From NCBI RefSeq assembly GCF_004135385.1, contig NZ_CP035493.1, positions 992,001 through 1,056,000 on the forward strand: DNA of 64,000 nt, in the 5' to 3' direction. Made by a program: the position numbers and the translations under genes. Every line of letters starts with the position of its first letter. The stretch's first letter is position 1. Shown piece by piece: positions 35,212 through 43,149 of the stretch. The notes beneath the pieces are model-generated. The model saw nothing but the letters and a program-made list of their open reading frames with translations. It was not told the DNA's origin and ran no database searches. Origin of the DNA: Xylanimonas protaetiae. Lineage in GTDB: Bacteria; Actinomycetota; Actinomycetes; Actinomycetales; Cellulomonadaceae.

Positions 35212-36332
35212 GTGGTGCCGCATCCGGTCGCGCCGATGTCGCCGTCTCGCCGCGCGAGACGGCGACGACGGGGTGAGCATGGGGCCAGGCCCACCTGGGA
35301 GGTCCCGCTGCACCGCTGTCGTTCGCGGTCCGTCAGCGCCGTCGTCGGCACGACGACGGCGCTGCTCGTCGTGGCGGCGAGCTGGACCGCTGGGGCGGCC
35401 CCGTCGCCACCCGGCGAGGTCGGGCGTGCGGCGACGGCGGCCGGGCTCGTGGCGCCTGCGGCAGGGCTCGTGGTGCCTGCGGCAGGGCTCGTCGTGCCCG
35501 ACCACGACGGCGACGCGGCCTCCCGGTCCGGGACGCGGCGGCCGGACGCCCCGACCGGCGAGCCCGGGTCGGCCGGCGAGCCCGGGTCGGCCGGCGAGCC
35601 CGGGTCGGCCGGCGAGCCCGGGTCGGCCGGCGAGCCCGGGTCGGCCGGCGAACCTGGGTTGACCAGGGCGGACGCCGCCTGGGCGCAGCGACTGACCGCG
35701 GCAGCGGAGGCGTGGTTCCGGGCGCACCCGCCGGTGCCCGTGGCGCCGGCACCCGCCGTGGTGCCCGCGCCCGAGCCGACGCCGACGCCGACGCCCCCAG
35801 CGCCGAGCCCCACCCCGCCGGCGCCCCCGGCCGCCGACCCGCCATCCTCCGACGCGCCCCGGCGGCACCACCGGCCGACCCGGCGCCGCCCGCTCCGACG
35901 CCGCCGCCCCCGGCCCCGCCGGAGGTCGACTACCGGGCGGAGGCCGAGGCCTTCCTCGACACGCTGCCCGGCGGCGCGTCCGCGCGCATCGAGTGGGGCG
36001 ACCCGGACGGTCACCTGGGCGGCGTGTGGATCCCGGGCTCGGAGACGATCATCCTCAACGCGACCCGGCTCGACGGGCGCCTCGCGCAGACCAAGGACGT
36101 GCTGCGGCACGAGATCGGGCACGTGCACCAGAACCGCACGATGGCGGCGACGGGCATGTCGCTGACCGACTACGAGGCACGGCTCGACGCGCTGTTCGGC
36201 GGGCAGGGTATCGAGAAGTCGGCCGATGCGGTCGCGCTGCTGCTCGGGGCGAAGTCGGTCCGGTACGCGAGCTCGTTCAGCGACGCGCAGTACGCCGCGG
36301 CGCGTGCGATCCTCGAGGACCGGGTCCCGTAG
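35212..36332 (+). CDS. Secreted putative metallopeptidase with collagen-like repeats, apparently frameshifted
   Basis: N-terminal part: Arg-rich leader then a signal-like helix (TTTALLVVAASWTAGAAP), a Pro/Val-rich stretch, five perfect GEPGSA repeats plus one degenerate, and a Pro/Thr-rich linker. The C-terminal part, in the frame one base earlier, has a compact domain EVDYRAEAEAFLDTLPGGAS with the zinc-protease motif HEIGH in LRHEIGHVHQNRT. The two frames join at the C run 35857-35860 if one base is missing, giving about 373 residues. GTG at 35212 and ATG at 35236 are both possible starts. The peptidase call rests on HExxH alone. Confidence 0.6.
35557..35664 (+). repeat. 18-bp tandem repeat encoding GEPGSA
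   Basis: Five identical 18-bp units from 35557 to 35646 and a sixth degenerate unit to 35664 (GEPGLT). G-x-x periodicity of the product resembles a short collagen-like stalk. Identity between units suggests recent expansion by slippage. Confidence 0.85.
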
Positions 36333-36382
36333 GGCCTCCGGTCCCGCGCCTCCGGTCCCGCAACGCCAAGGGCTCGAGCTGG

Positions 36383-37033
36383 CTAGGACTGCCCGGGCGG
36401 GCCGTAGACGCGCGAGCCGCGCTGGCGGCGCAGCATCAGCGCGGCCACCGTGCCCGCGACGGCCAGGGCGACGACCACCCCGACGAGCGGGCCGCGAGCG
36501 CCGGCGTCGCCAGGGGCGGGCGCCTCGGTCGGCGTCGGGGACGCCGCAGCGTCCCCGGCCGCGACGGCGGACGCGGCGTCCGTGGGCTGGTCCGCCGCCT
36601 CGGAGGCGACGGGCGTCGGCGTCGCGACGGGCGTCGGCGTTTCCGGGTCCGCGCCCGGGACGGCGAGCACGAACCGGAACGAGCCCTCGATGGGGTGGCC
36701 GTCGGCGGAGACGACGCGCCAGGCGACGTCGTAGTCGCCGTTCGCCAGGTCGGGCGGCAGCGGGACGGTCACGGTGGCGTCGTCGACCTGCGGCGCGGAT
36801 GCCCCGACGTCGGCGCCGCCCGAGGTGACCACCACCTGCGTGCCGGTGGGCAGCACGGCCTCGTTGAACTCGAGCGTGAGTGCGGCCGGGAGGACGACGA
36901 CGGTGGACCCGTCGGCGGGGTCGGTCGACACGAGCCTGTCGTGCGCGGCAGCCGGGCCGGCGAGCCCGACGAGCGCGAGGCCCGCACCGACGAGGCTCAG
37001 CAGGAGGACCCGGGCAGAACGCTGGAACGCCAT
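36383..37033 (-). CDS. CopC-domain copper-binding protein, membrane anchored
   Basis: 216 residues: signal peptide ending GPAAA, mature protein beginning HDRLVSTDPADGS, so its first residue is the His that in CopC ligates Cu(II). The second half of the site, DGHPIEGSF, supplies Asp and His. An Ala/Pro/Thr-rich linker leads to a C-terminal helix (about 183-203) followed by RRQRGS, a stop-transfer. It is an extracytoplasmic copper protein (YcnJ/CopC family). No CopD domain is fused or adjacent, and it is 6 kb from csoR-copZ-copA on the other strand. ATG at 37033; divergent from nadE. Confidence 0.85.
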   Translation of the reverse strand: MAFQRSARVLLLSLVGAGLALVGLAGPAAAHDRLVSTDPADGSTVVVLPAALTLEFNEAVLPTGTQVVVTSGGADVGASAPQVDDATVTVPLPPDLANGDYDVAWRVVSADGHPIEGSFRFVLAVPGADPETPTPVATPTPVASEAADQPTDAASAVAAGDAAASPTPTEAPAPGDAGARGPLVGVVVALAVAGTVAALMLRRQRGSRVYGPPGQS

Positions 37034-37163
37034 GCGGGGAACCCTAGGCCCGCCGCGGCCCGCCCTGGTCACCGCGCCCGTGTGAGATTCGCCCGGGCGG
37101 TCCGCACGACCGGCAGGCCGCGACGACGCGGCAGGTCGGGGCCCCGTCCGGCAGACTCGGGGC

Positions 37164-39215
37164 ATGGGTTCTGGTGGTTTCTGGTCCTCGTACTCCCACG
37201 GGTTCGCGCGGGTCGCGGCCGTGACCGTGCCGGTGCGGGTCGCCGACCCGGCGGCCAACGCGACTGCGGTGGTCGAGCAGGCGCGGGCGTGCCACGACGA
37301 GGGCGTCGCGGTCGCGGTGTTCCCCGAGCTGTGCCTCACGGGCTACGCGATCGACGACCTGCTCTTGCAGGACCCGCTGCTGGAGGCCGCGGCCGACGCG
37401 CTGGCCGACGTCGTCGCGGCCTCCGTCGACCTCATGACGGTGCTCGTGGTGGGCCTGCCTCTCGAGGCGGGCAACCGGGTGCTGAACTGCGCCGCCGTCG
37501 TGCACCGGGGGCAGGTGCTGGGCGTCGCGCCCAAGTCGTACCTGCCGAACTACCGCGAGTTCTACGAGCGGCGCTGGTTCGCGCCCGGCGACGACCGGCG
37601 CGGGGCGACCGTCCGCGTGCTGGGCGAGGACGTGCCGTTCGGCCCCGACCTGGTCTTCGAGGCGTCCGACGTCGCGGGCCTCAAGGTGCACGTCGAGGTG
37701 TGCGAGGACATGTGGGTGCCCGTCCCGCCGTCGGCGGAGGCGGCCCTGGCCGGGGCGACCGTGCTGCTCAACCTCTCGGCGTCGCCCATCACGGTGGCGC
37801 GGGCCGAGGACCGTCGGCTGCTCGTGCGCAGCGCGAGCGCCCGGTGCAGCGCCGCCTACGTGTACGCCGCGGCGTCGCAGGGCGAGTCGAGCACGGACCT
37901 CTCGTGGGACGGCCAGACGATGGTCTACGAGTGCGGCGACCTGCTCGGCGAGTCCGAGCGGTTCCCGGACGGGCCGCGCCGCACGGTCGTCGACGTCGAC
38001 CTGGACCGGCTGCGGCAGGAGCGCCTGCGCCAGGGCTCGTTCGACGACAACCGCCGGGCGCTCTCGGCCCGCGCCGACGGCTTCCGCACGGTCGGCTTCG
38101 AGCTCGCCCCGCCGTCGTCGGACATCGGGCTGCGGCGCAAGGTGGACCGCTTCCCGTTCGTGCCCGACGACGCCGAGCGCCTCGCGCTCGACTGCTACGA
38201 GGCCTACAACATCCAGGTCACCGCGCTGGAGCAGCGGCTCACCTCGATCGGGCAGCCGAAGATCGTCATCGGCGTCTCGGGCGGCCTCGACTCGACGCAC
38301 GCGCTCATCGTCGCGGCCAAGGCGATGGACCGCCTCGGCCGGCCCCGGTCGGACATCCTCGCCTACACGCTCCCCGGCTTCGCGACCGGGACGGCGACGA
38401 AGGACCGCGCGTGGCGGCTCGGGCGCTCGCTCGGGGTCGCCTTCGAGGAGATCGACATCCGGCCCGCGGCCACGCAGATGCTCACCGACATGGGCCACCC
38501 GTTCGGCCGGGGCGAGCCCGTGTACGACGTGACGTTCGAAAACGTACAAGCCGGCCTGCGCACCGACTACCTGTTCCGGCTCGCGAACCACCTCGGCGGC
38601 ATCGTGCTCGGCACGGGCGACCTGTCGGAGCTCGCGCTGGGGTGGGCGACGTACGGCGTCGGCGACCAGATGTCGCACTACGTCATCAACTCCGGGGTGC
38701 CGAAGACGCTCATCCAGCACCTGATCCGGTGGGTCATCTCGACGTCGCAGTTCGGCTCCGACACCGACGACGTCCTGGCCGAGATCCTCGACCAGGAGAT
38801 CTCCCCCGAGCTCGTGCCCGCGGGCGCGGACGGGGCGCTGCAGTCCACCGAGGCGAAGATCGGCCCGTACGCGCTCCAGGACTTCACGCTCTACTGGACG
38901 CTGCGCCACGGCCTGCGCCCGTCGAAGATCGCCTTCCTGCAGTGGCACGCGTGGCACGACGCCGCGGCAGGCGAGTGGCCGCCCGGGTTCCCGCACGACG
39001 ATCGGTCCGCGTACGACCTGGCGACCATCCGGTCGTGGATGGAGCTGTTCTTCCGGCGGTTCTTCGCCAACCAGTTCAAGCGCTCGGCGATCCCGAACGG
39101 CCCGAAGGTCTCGGCCGGTGGCACGCTCTCGCCGCGCGGCGACTGGCGCATGCCGTCGGACGCGTCCGCGGCGGCGTGGCTGGCGGACCTGGAGAACGTT
39201 CCCGCGACCCGTTGA
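37164..39215 (+). CDS. nadE: Glutamine-dependent NAD+ synthetase
   Basis: Last step of NAD synthesis, amidating deamido-NAD with ammonia from glutamine. 683 residues, the two-domain actinobacterial form (close in length to the Mycobacterium enzyme). The N-terminal nitrilase-type glutaminase has its Glu-Lys-Cys triad in FPELCLTGY, APKSYLPNY and VEVCEDMW; the synthetase domain has the ATP pyrophosphatase loop SGGLDSTHAL. ATG at 37164 follows CAGACT by 6 nt, leaderless type. The stop lies at the first base of the operator region of the next gene pair. Confidence 0.97.
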   Translation: MGSGGFWSSYSHGFARVAAVTVPVRVADPAANATAVVEQARACHDEGVAVAVFPELCLTGYAIDDLLLQDPLLEAAADALADVVAASVDLMTVLVVGLPLEAGNRVLNCAAVVHRGQVLGVAPKSYLPNYREFYERRWFAPGDDRRGATVRVLGEDVPFGPDLVFEASDVAGLKVHVEVCEDMWVPVPPSAEAALAGATVLLNLSASPITVARAEDRRLLVRSASARCSAAYVYAAASQGESSTDLSWDGQTMVYECGDLLGESERFPDGPRRTVVDVDLDRLRQERLRQGSFDDNRRALSARADGFRTVGFELAPPSSDIGLRRKVDRFPFVPDDAERLALDCYEAYNIQVTALEQRLTSIGQPKIVIGVSGGLDSTHALIVAAKAMDRLGRPRSDILAYTLPGFATGTATKDRAWRLGRSLGVAFEEIDIRPAATQMLTDMGHPFGRGEPVYDVTFENVQAGLRTDYLFRLANHLGGIVLGTGDLSELALGWATYGVGDQMSHYVINSGVPKTLIQHLIRWVISTSQFGSDTDDVLAEILDQEISPELVPAGADGALQSTEAKIGPYALQDFTLYWTLRHGLRPSKIAFLQWHAWHDAAAGEWPPGFPHDDRSAYDLATIRSWMELFFRRFFANQFKRSAIPNGPKVSAGGTLSPRGDWRMPSDASAAAWLADLENVPATR

Positions 39216-39233
39216 CTTTCCCGACGGGAAAGT
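39215..39233. promoter_or_regulatory. Palindromic operator A (ACTTTCCC-N3-GGGAAAGT) with overlapping -35
   Basis: Perfect 8-bp arms. A -35 hexamer TTGACT (39212-39217) overlaps its left end; a -10-like GACTCT (39235-39240) follows after 17 bp. The same half site CTTTCC recurs in operator B 4 bp downstream. Confidence 0.7.
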
Positions 39234-39236
39234 GGA

Positions 39237-39261
39237 CTCTCTTTCCATGGAGGAAAGAGAG
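39237..39261. promoter_or_regulatory. Palindromic operator B (CTCTCTTTCC-N5-GGAAAGAGAG)
   Basis: Perfect 10-bp arms around ATGGA. It covers the predicted -10 and transcription start and the upstream part of the ribosome binding region of the following gene. Confidence 0.7.
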
Positions 39262-39270
39262 GGGACCGCG

Positions 39271-39771
39271 ATGAACATCTCTCCGGACGACGCGCGCGCC
39301 GCGCTCGCCGCCGCCGACGCCGGCCACCACGCCGTCGCCGACGAGGTCGGGGTGCCCGGCTGGTACTGGTGGGGCCTCGCCGCCTGCTGGGTCGGGCTCG
39401 GCGCGGTCGCCGAGCTCGACGTCTGGTGGCTGACCACGGTGGCCACGCTGCTGTTCGGCACCGTGCACGCGTGGGTCTTCGGCCGCGTCGCGAGCGGGCG
39501 GCACCGCACCGGGCTGGTGAGCGTGCGCCGCACGGTCGCGGGGCGGCACACCCTGCTCACGGTGTGGCTCCTGCTGGTCGCGCTCGTCGTCGTCACGGTG
39601 GTGTTCGCGCTGCTCCTCGACGCCGACGGCGCGGCGCACGCCACGCTCGCGGCATCCGTGCTGCCCGCGGCGGTCGTCGTCGCAGGCGGGCCGTCGCTGG
39701 TGCGCTGGTCGGCACGACGGGCTGCACAGCGGTCGGCCCAGCGGTCGGCCCGACGGGCGGCACGGCGGTGA
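39271..39771 (+). CDS. Membrane protein partner of winged-helix regulator
   Basis: 166 residues with four membrane helices in two hairpins (about 33-52, 55-75, 98-120, 128-145) and a tail of AQRSAQRSARR repeats that is strongly basic. No catalytic motif recognised. ATG at 39271 is preferred over the ATG at 39247, which lies inside operator B; GAGAGGGG is the likely ribosome binding site. Its stop overlaps the regulator's GTG by 4 bp, so both are made together. Twin operators upstream suggest the regulator controls the pair. Confidence 0.75.
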   Translation: MNISPDDARAALAAADAGHHAVADEVGVPGWYWWGLAACWVGLGAVAELDVWWLTTVATLLFGTVHAWVFGRVASGRHRTGLVSVRRTVAGRHTLLTVWLLLVALVVVTVVFALLLDADGAAHATLAASVLPAAVVVAGGPSLVRWSARRAAQRSAQRSARRAARR

Positions 39772-40100
39772 GCGCGCACGCCCCGCGGCCCGACGCCGAC
39801 GCCGACGCCGCCGTCGTCCCCCGGTTCGACGAGCTGATCCACCCGGCCACGCGGCTCCAGCTCGCCGCGGCGCTCGCCGCGGCGGACTGGGCGGAGTTCG
39901 CCTTCCTGCGCGAGAAGCTCCGGCTGTCCGACTCGGCGCTGTCCAAGCAGCTCAGCGCCCTGGAGGACGCGGGCTACGTGACGACGGAGCGGGTGCTGGA
40001 CGGCGGCCGCCACCGGCTGCGCGCCCGGCTCACGCCTGCGGGGCGGGCGGCGCTGAGGGGCCACCTGGCGGCGCTGCAACAGCTCGTCGCAGACGCCTGA
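39768..40100 (+). CDS. Winged-helix transcriptional regulator (ArsR/MarR-like, single domain)
   Basis: 110 residues. The wHTH is clear: HPATRLQLAAALAAADWAEF, then the recognition region LRLSDSALSKQLSALEDAGY, then the wing VTTERVLDGGRHRLRARLTP. No metal- or ligand-binding domain remains, so it is of the minimal PF13601-like class often paired with a membrane protein. GTG start overlaps the membrane gene stop. Inference: it represses its own operon by binding the CTTTCC / GGAAAG palindromes at 39215-39261. Convergent with the penicillin-binding protein gene across a hairpin. Confidence 0.85.
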   Translation: MSAHAPRPDADADAAVVPRFDELIHPATRLQLAAALAAADWAEFAFLREKLRLSDSALSKQLSALEDAGYVTTERVLDGGRHRLRARLTPAGRAALRGHLAALQQLVADA

Positions 40101-40114
40101 CCCCCCGTTTCAAC

Positions 40115-40161
40115 GTCGTACCTCCTTGCGTTCTGGGCCCCATAACGCAAGGAGGTACGAC
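40115..40161. terminator. Long hairpin between convergent genes
   Basis: Perfect 18-bp stem (40115-40132 with 40144-40161) and an 11-nt loop containing GGGCCC. Flanking TTTC (40108-40111) and GAAA (40165-40168) extend the symmetry with two mismatched pairs between. It starts 15 bp after the regulator's stop. Confidence 0.8.
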
Positions 40162-40223
40162 ATCGAAAGGGAGGGGTGGCACCCGGGGACGACGGGCGAC
40201 GCGCCAGAACGCGGGACGGGCGG

Positions 40224-42263
40224 TCAGCTGCCCGTGAGGAACGCGTGCATGAGCGGCCCCGACGTCGTCGACCCCCGGTCGCCCACCTCGACGAACACGG
40301 CCACCGCGAGGTCACCGGCGATGGCGATCATCCACGTGTGCTGCTGCGTGCCGTCGCCGAACTGGGCCGTGCCGGTCTTGGCGCCGACGATGCCGGGGAC
40401 GTCCTGGAGGACCGACGCGGAGCCGTTCTCCACGACCCCGCCCATGAGCTGGCGCAGCGTGTCGGCCTCGGCCGCCGTGAGCGCCGACGTCGGGACGTCC
40501 TTCGCCGTGGCGGGCGTCGCGGGCTTCACGAGCACCGGGTCGACGCGCTTGCCGGCCGCGACGGACGCCGCGATCCGGGCCATCGTGAACGGCGACGCCT
40601 CGATGCGGTCCTGCCCGATGAGGGTGGCCGCGTGCTGCGCGGGCGTCGCGTCGCTCGGCACGTTGCCGTAGAACACCGGGGCACCGACGGGCGTCTCGAC
40701 GCCCAGGCCGAGGTCCTGCGCGGCGGTCACGAGGTCCTGCTGCGCGACGACGTCGTGCTGGCTGATCATCGCCGTGTTGCACGAGTGCGCGATGGCGGTG
40801 CGCAGCGGGATGTCGCCGAGCGCGCTCGACGGGTACTCCGGCACGTTCTGGAACTCGCGCCCGTTGACCGTGATGGTCGGCGTGCAGGGGATGGTGGTGT
40901 CGGGCGTGATGCCCTTGCGGCCGAACGCGAGCGCGTCCACGACCTTGAACGTCGAGCCGGGGGCGTACTTGCCGAGCAGCGCGGTGTCGAGGCCCTTGCT
41001 GCCCGGGCCCGACGCCGCCGCGAGCACGTCACCGGTGGACGGCCGGATCGCGACGATCGCCGCGGCCGACGTCGTGCTCGCGAGCACGGACTCCGCCCGC
41101 TCCTGGAGGCCGACGTCGAACGTCGTCTGCAGCGACGTACCGTTCACCGCTTCCTTCTTGTACAGCTCGCGGGGCTCGGTCGCGTCGTCCTGCGGGTCGA
41201 CGGCGGTGACGAGGATCCCGGGCGAGCCGGTGAGCTGCACGTCGTACTGCTTCTGCAGGCCCGAGAGGCCGGTGACGTCGCCCTGCTTCACGCGGCCGTC
41301 CGACCCGGTGATGATCTCCTCGGTCGCCTCGCCCGACCGGCCGAGGATGGCGCGGGCGAACGTCGACGTCGGAGCGAGCGCCGCCTGGCCCTCGATGACG
41401 CCGACGCCCTTGGTCAGCCGCGCGGCGCCGACGTCGATCTGCGGCGACTCCTTGCGCACCGTCACGAGGTCGACGAACGCCTTGGCGCCGGCCTTGGCGA
41501 CCTTCGCCGCGTAGGCGTCGGCGTCGACCGTGATGCCGCCGTCGTTGGCGAGCTGGGCGAGCGCGCGCGCGGCCCCGTCCCACTCGGCCGCCGAGGCGTG
41601 CGTCTTGTCGATGCCGATCCGCAGCACGTCGCGCGTCGTGACCAGGGGCTCGCCCGCGCCGTCGAGGATGTCGCCGCGCACGGGCGCGACCCGGTCCACC
41701 TTGAGGCGCTCGCCCGGCTGGAGGCCGGGCACGAGGACGTCGGGCTGCCACAGCGTGGACCAGTACCCCGGCTGGTCGGAGTCCTTCTCCGGCTCGACGT
41801 AGGTGAGCTCGGCGTCGGTCAGGTACGTCCAGGTGGCGTCGCCGCCCAGCGGCCACGTCCACTGCAGCTCGGCGGTGGCCTTGCGCCCCTTGTCGTCGCC
41901 CGTCTCGACCGTGGTCACCTTGTGGACGACGACGTCGGGCTTCTCGGCGCCCGCCGCGGTCAGCAGCGGCTCGAGGATCTCGCTGCGCTGGGTCTGCGGG
42001 TCGGCCGAGGTGTCCTGGTGGAGGTCGACACCGTCGAACGAGCCGCTCTGCAGGGCGCCCACGAACGCGTCGGCGGCCTTGTCGACGGACGGGATGTCGG
42101 ACCCGGTGCAGGCCGCGAGCGGCAGCGCGAGCACGGGACCCAGCACCAGCGCGACGATGCGCGGGCGACGGCGCCGCGCCACGGCGCCCGGGCGCAGGGC
42201 GCGGTCTCGCTCAGGACGGGGACGCTGGATCCGGGCGATACCGGACGAGGTGGTCGCACGCAC
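40224..42263 (-). CDS. Penicillin-binding protein, MecA-N / class B-type transpeptidase
   Basis: Peptidoglycan DD-transpeptidase, 679 residues. N-terminal hydrophobic segment (about 35-50) ends LPLAACTGS, a possible lipobox or anchor. Then an NTF2-like MecA N-terminal domain (about 55-170), a dimerisation domain, and the transpeptidase with SxxK S437-T-F-K440, SCN 494-496 and KTG 629-631. The layout matches actinobacterial PbpA-like proteins with NTF2 domains that resist beta-lactams poorly or well depending on species. GTG at 42263 follows TAGCCT (42275-42270) by 6 nt. Confidence 0.9.
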   Translation of the reverse strand: MRATTSSGIARIQRPRPERDRALRPGAVARRRRPRIVALVLGPVLALPLAACTGSDIPSVDKAADAFVGALQSGSFDGVDLHQDTSADPQTQRSEILEPLLTAAGAEKPDVVVHKVTTVETGDDKGRKATAELQWTWPLGGDATWTYLTDAELTYVEPEKDSDQPGYWSTLWQPDVLVPGLQPGERLKVDRVAPVRGDILDGAGEPLVTTRDVLRIGIDKTHASAAEWDGAARALAQLANDGGITVDADAYAAKVAKAGAKAFVDLVTVRKESPQIDVGAARLTKGVGVIEGQAALAPTSTFARAILGRSGEATEEIITGSDGRVKQGDVTGLSGLQKQYDVQLTGSPGILVTAVDPQDDATEPRELYKKEAVNGTSLQTTFDVGLQERAESVLASTTSAAAIVAIRPSTGDVLAAASGPGSKGLDTALLGKYAPGSTFKVVDALAFGRKGITPDTTIPCTPTITVNGREFQNVPEYPSSALGDIPLRTAIAHSCNTAMISQHDVVAQQDLVTAAQDLGLGVETPVGAPVFYGNVPSDATPAQHAATLIGQDRIEASPFTMARIAASVAAGKRVDPVLVKPATPATAKDVPTSALTAAEADTLRQLMGGVVENGSASVLQDVPGIVGAKTGTAQFGDGTQQHTWMIAIAGDLAVAVFVEVGDRGSTTSGPLMHAFLTGS

Positions 42264-42306
42264 GTCGGCAGGCTAGCGGAACCCCCCGACATCGGACAGG
42301 GAGACC

Positions 42307-42996
42307 TCAGACCGCTGGCGCTGGCCTGACGACCGGCTCCCACGCCTCGCGCACGAGCGGCGCGGTGTCCTCGTCGACACGCCCGGCCCAGCCGCGCACC
42401 TCGGCGACCGTCGCCGCGAGCAGCTCGCGCAGCCGCCCGTCGGCGTCGGGCACGAACGCCTCGCTGATGCCCTGGACGGCCGTCGACACGACCGACGGGG
42501 CGGCGTCGCGGACGAACCGGCGCGGCTTGACGTGCGTGTCCGCGAGGAACCGGCGCGCCCACTCCGCCGTGCGCGGCACGCTGGCGAGCGCCGCGACGCT
42601 CGCGGGCTCGAGCGTCCCGGAGGGGCGCCCCTCGAGCTCGTCGAGCATGCGCTCGCAGCCGTAGATCGCCACGGCGAGGGTCTGCTGCCGGTCGGCGGGG
42701 CTGATGGCGATGGCCGTGCGCGCGGCGCGCAGCGCGATCCGCACGTCCCACGCCGGGTCCTCGCTCGTCAGGCCGATGACGCTCGGGATGAGCGGCGCGA
42801 GCTGCGGGCGCGACTCGTCGGACGTGAGGTCGTTGACCGCGCGGGCGAGCATCGCGAGCAGCGGGTGCGTGCACACGGGGTGGTCGCTCCATCGTTCCCC
42901 GGCGAGGAACGACGCGAGCTCCATGAAGCACGCGCCCTTCTTCGGGTTCCGGTGCTTGCCGCGGCCGAGCATGGGCAGCGCGTCGAAGGTCTGCAT
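42307..42996 (-). CDS. Conserved actinobacterial protein of unknown function
   Basis: 229 residues, soluble, mostly helical. It opens MQTFDALPMLGRGKHRNP then KKGACFMELASFLAGERWSDHP, a highly conserved N-terminal block I recognise from actinobacterial hypothetical proteins. The central part is a helical repeat-like array rich in Ala and Arg, possibly HEAT-like. No catalytic motif is evident. ATG at 42996. It lies 43 bp upstream of the penicillin-binding protein on the same strand, but that gene has its own leaderless promoter in the gap. Confidence 0.75.
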   Translation of the reverse strand: MQTFDALPMLGRGKHRNPKKGACFMELASFLAGERWSDHPVCTHPLLAMLARAVNDLTSDESRPQLAPLIPSVIGLTSEDPAWDVRIALRAARTAIAISPADRQQTLAVAIYGCERMLDELEGRPSGTLEPASVAALASVPRTAEWARRFLADTHVKPRRFVRDAAPSVVSTAVQGISEAFVPDADGRLRELLAATVAEVRGWAGRVDEDTAPLVREAWEPVVRPAPAV

Positions 42997-43149
42997 TTCC
43001 CACCACCACCTGCGTCCTGGAGTCCTGCGGGCTGACCTCCAGTGTGCGCGCGGTGTGACGCAGATCGCAATCGGACGTCCGCCCCGCGGTGACCAGCTGC
43101 TGAGATTCGGCCTTCGGCCGTGTCGGGGGGCGGTGGCACGATCAGGGAC

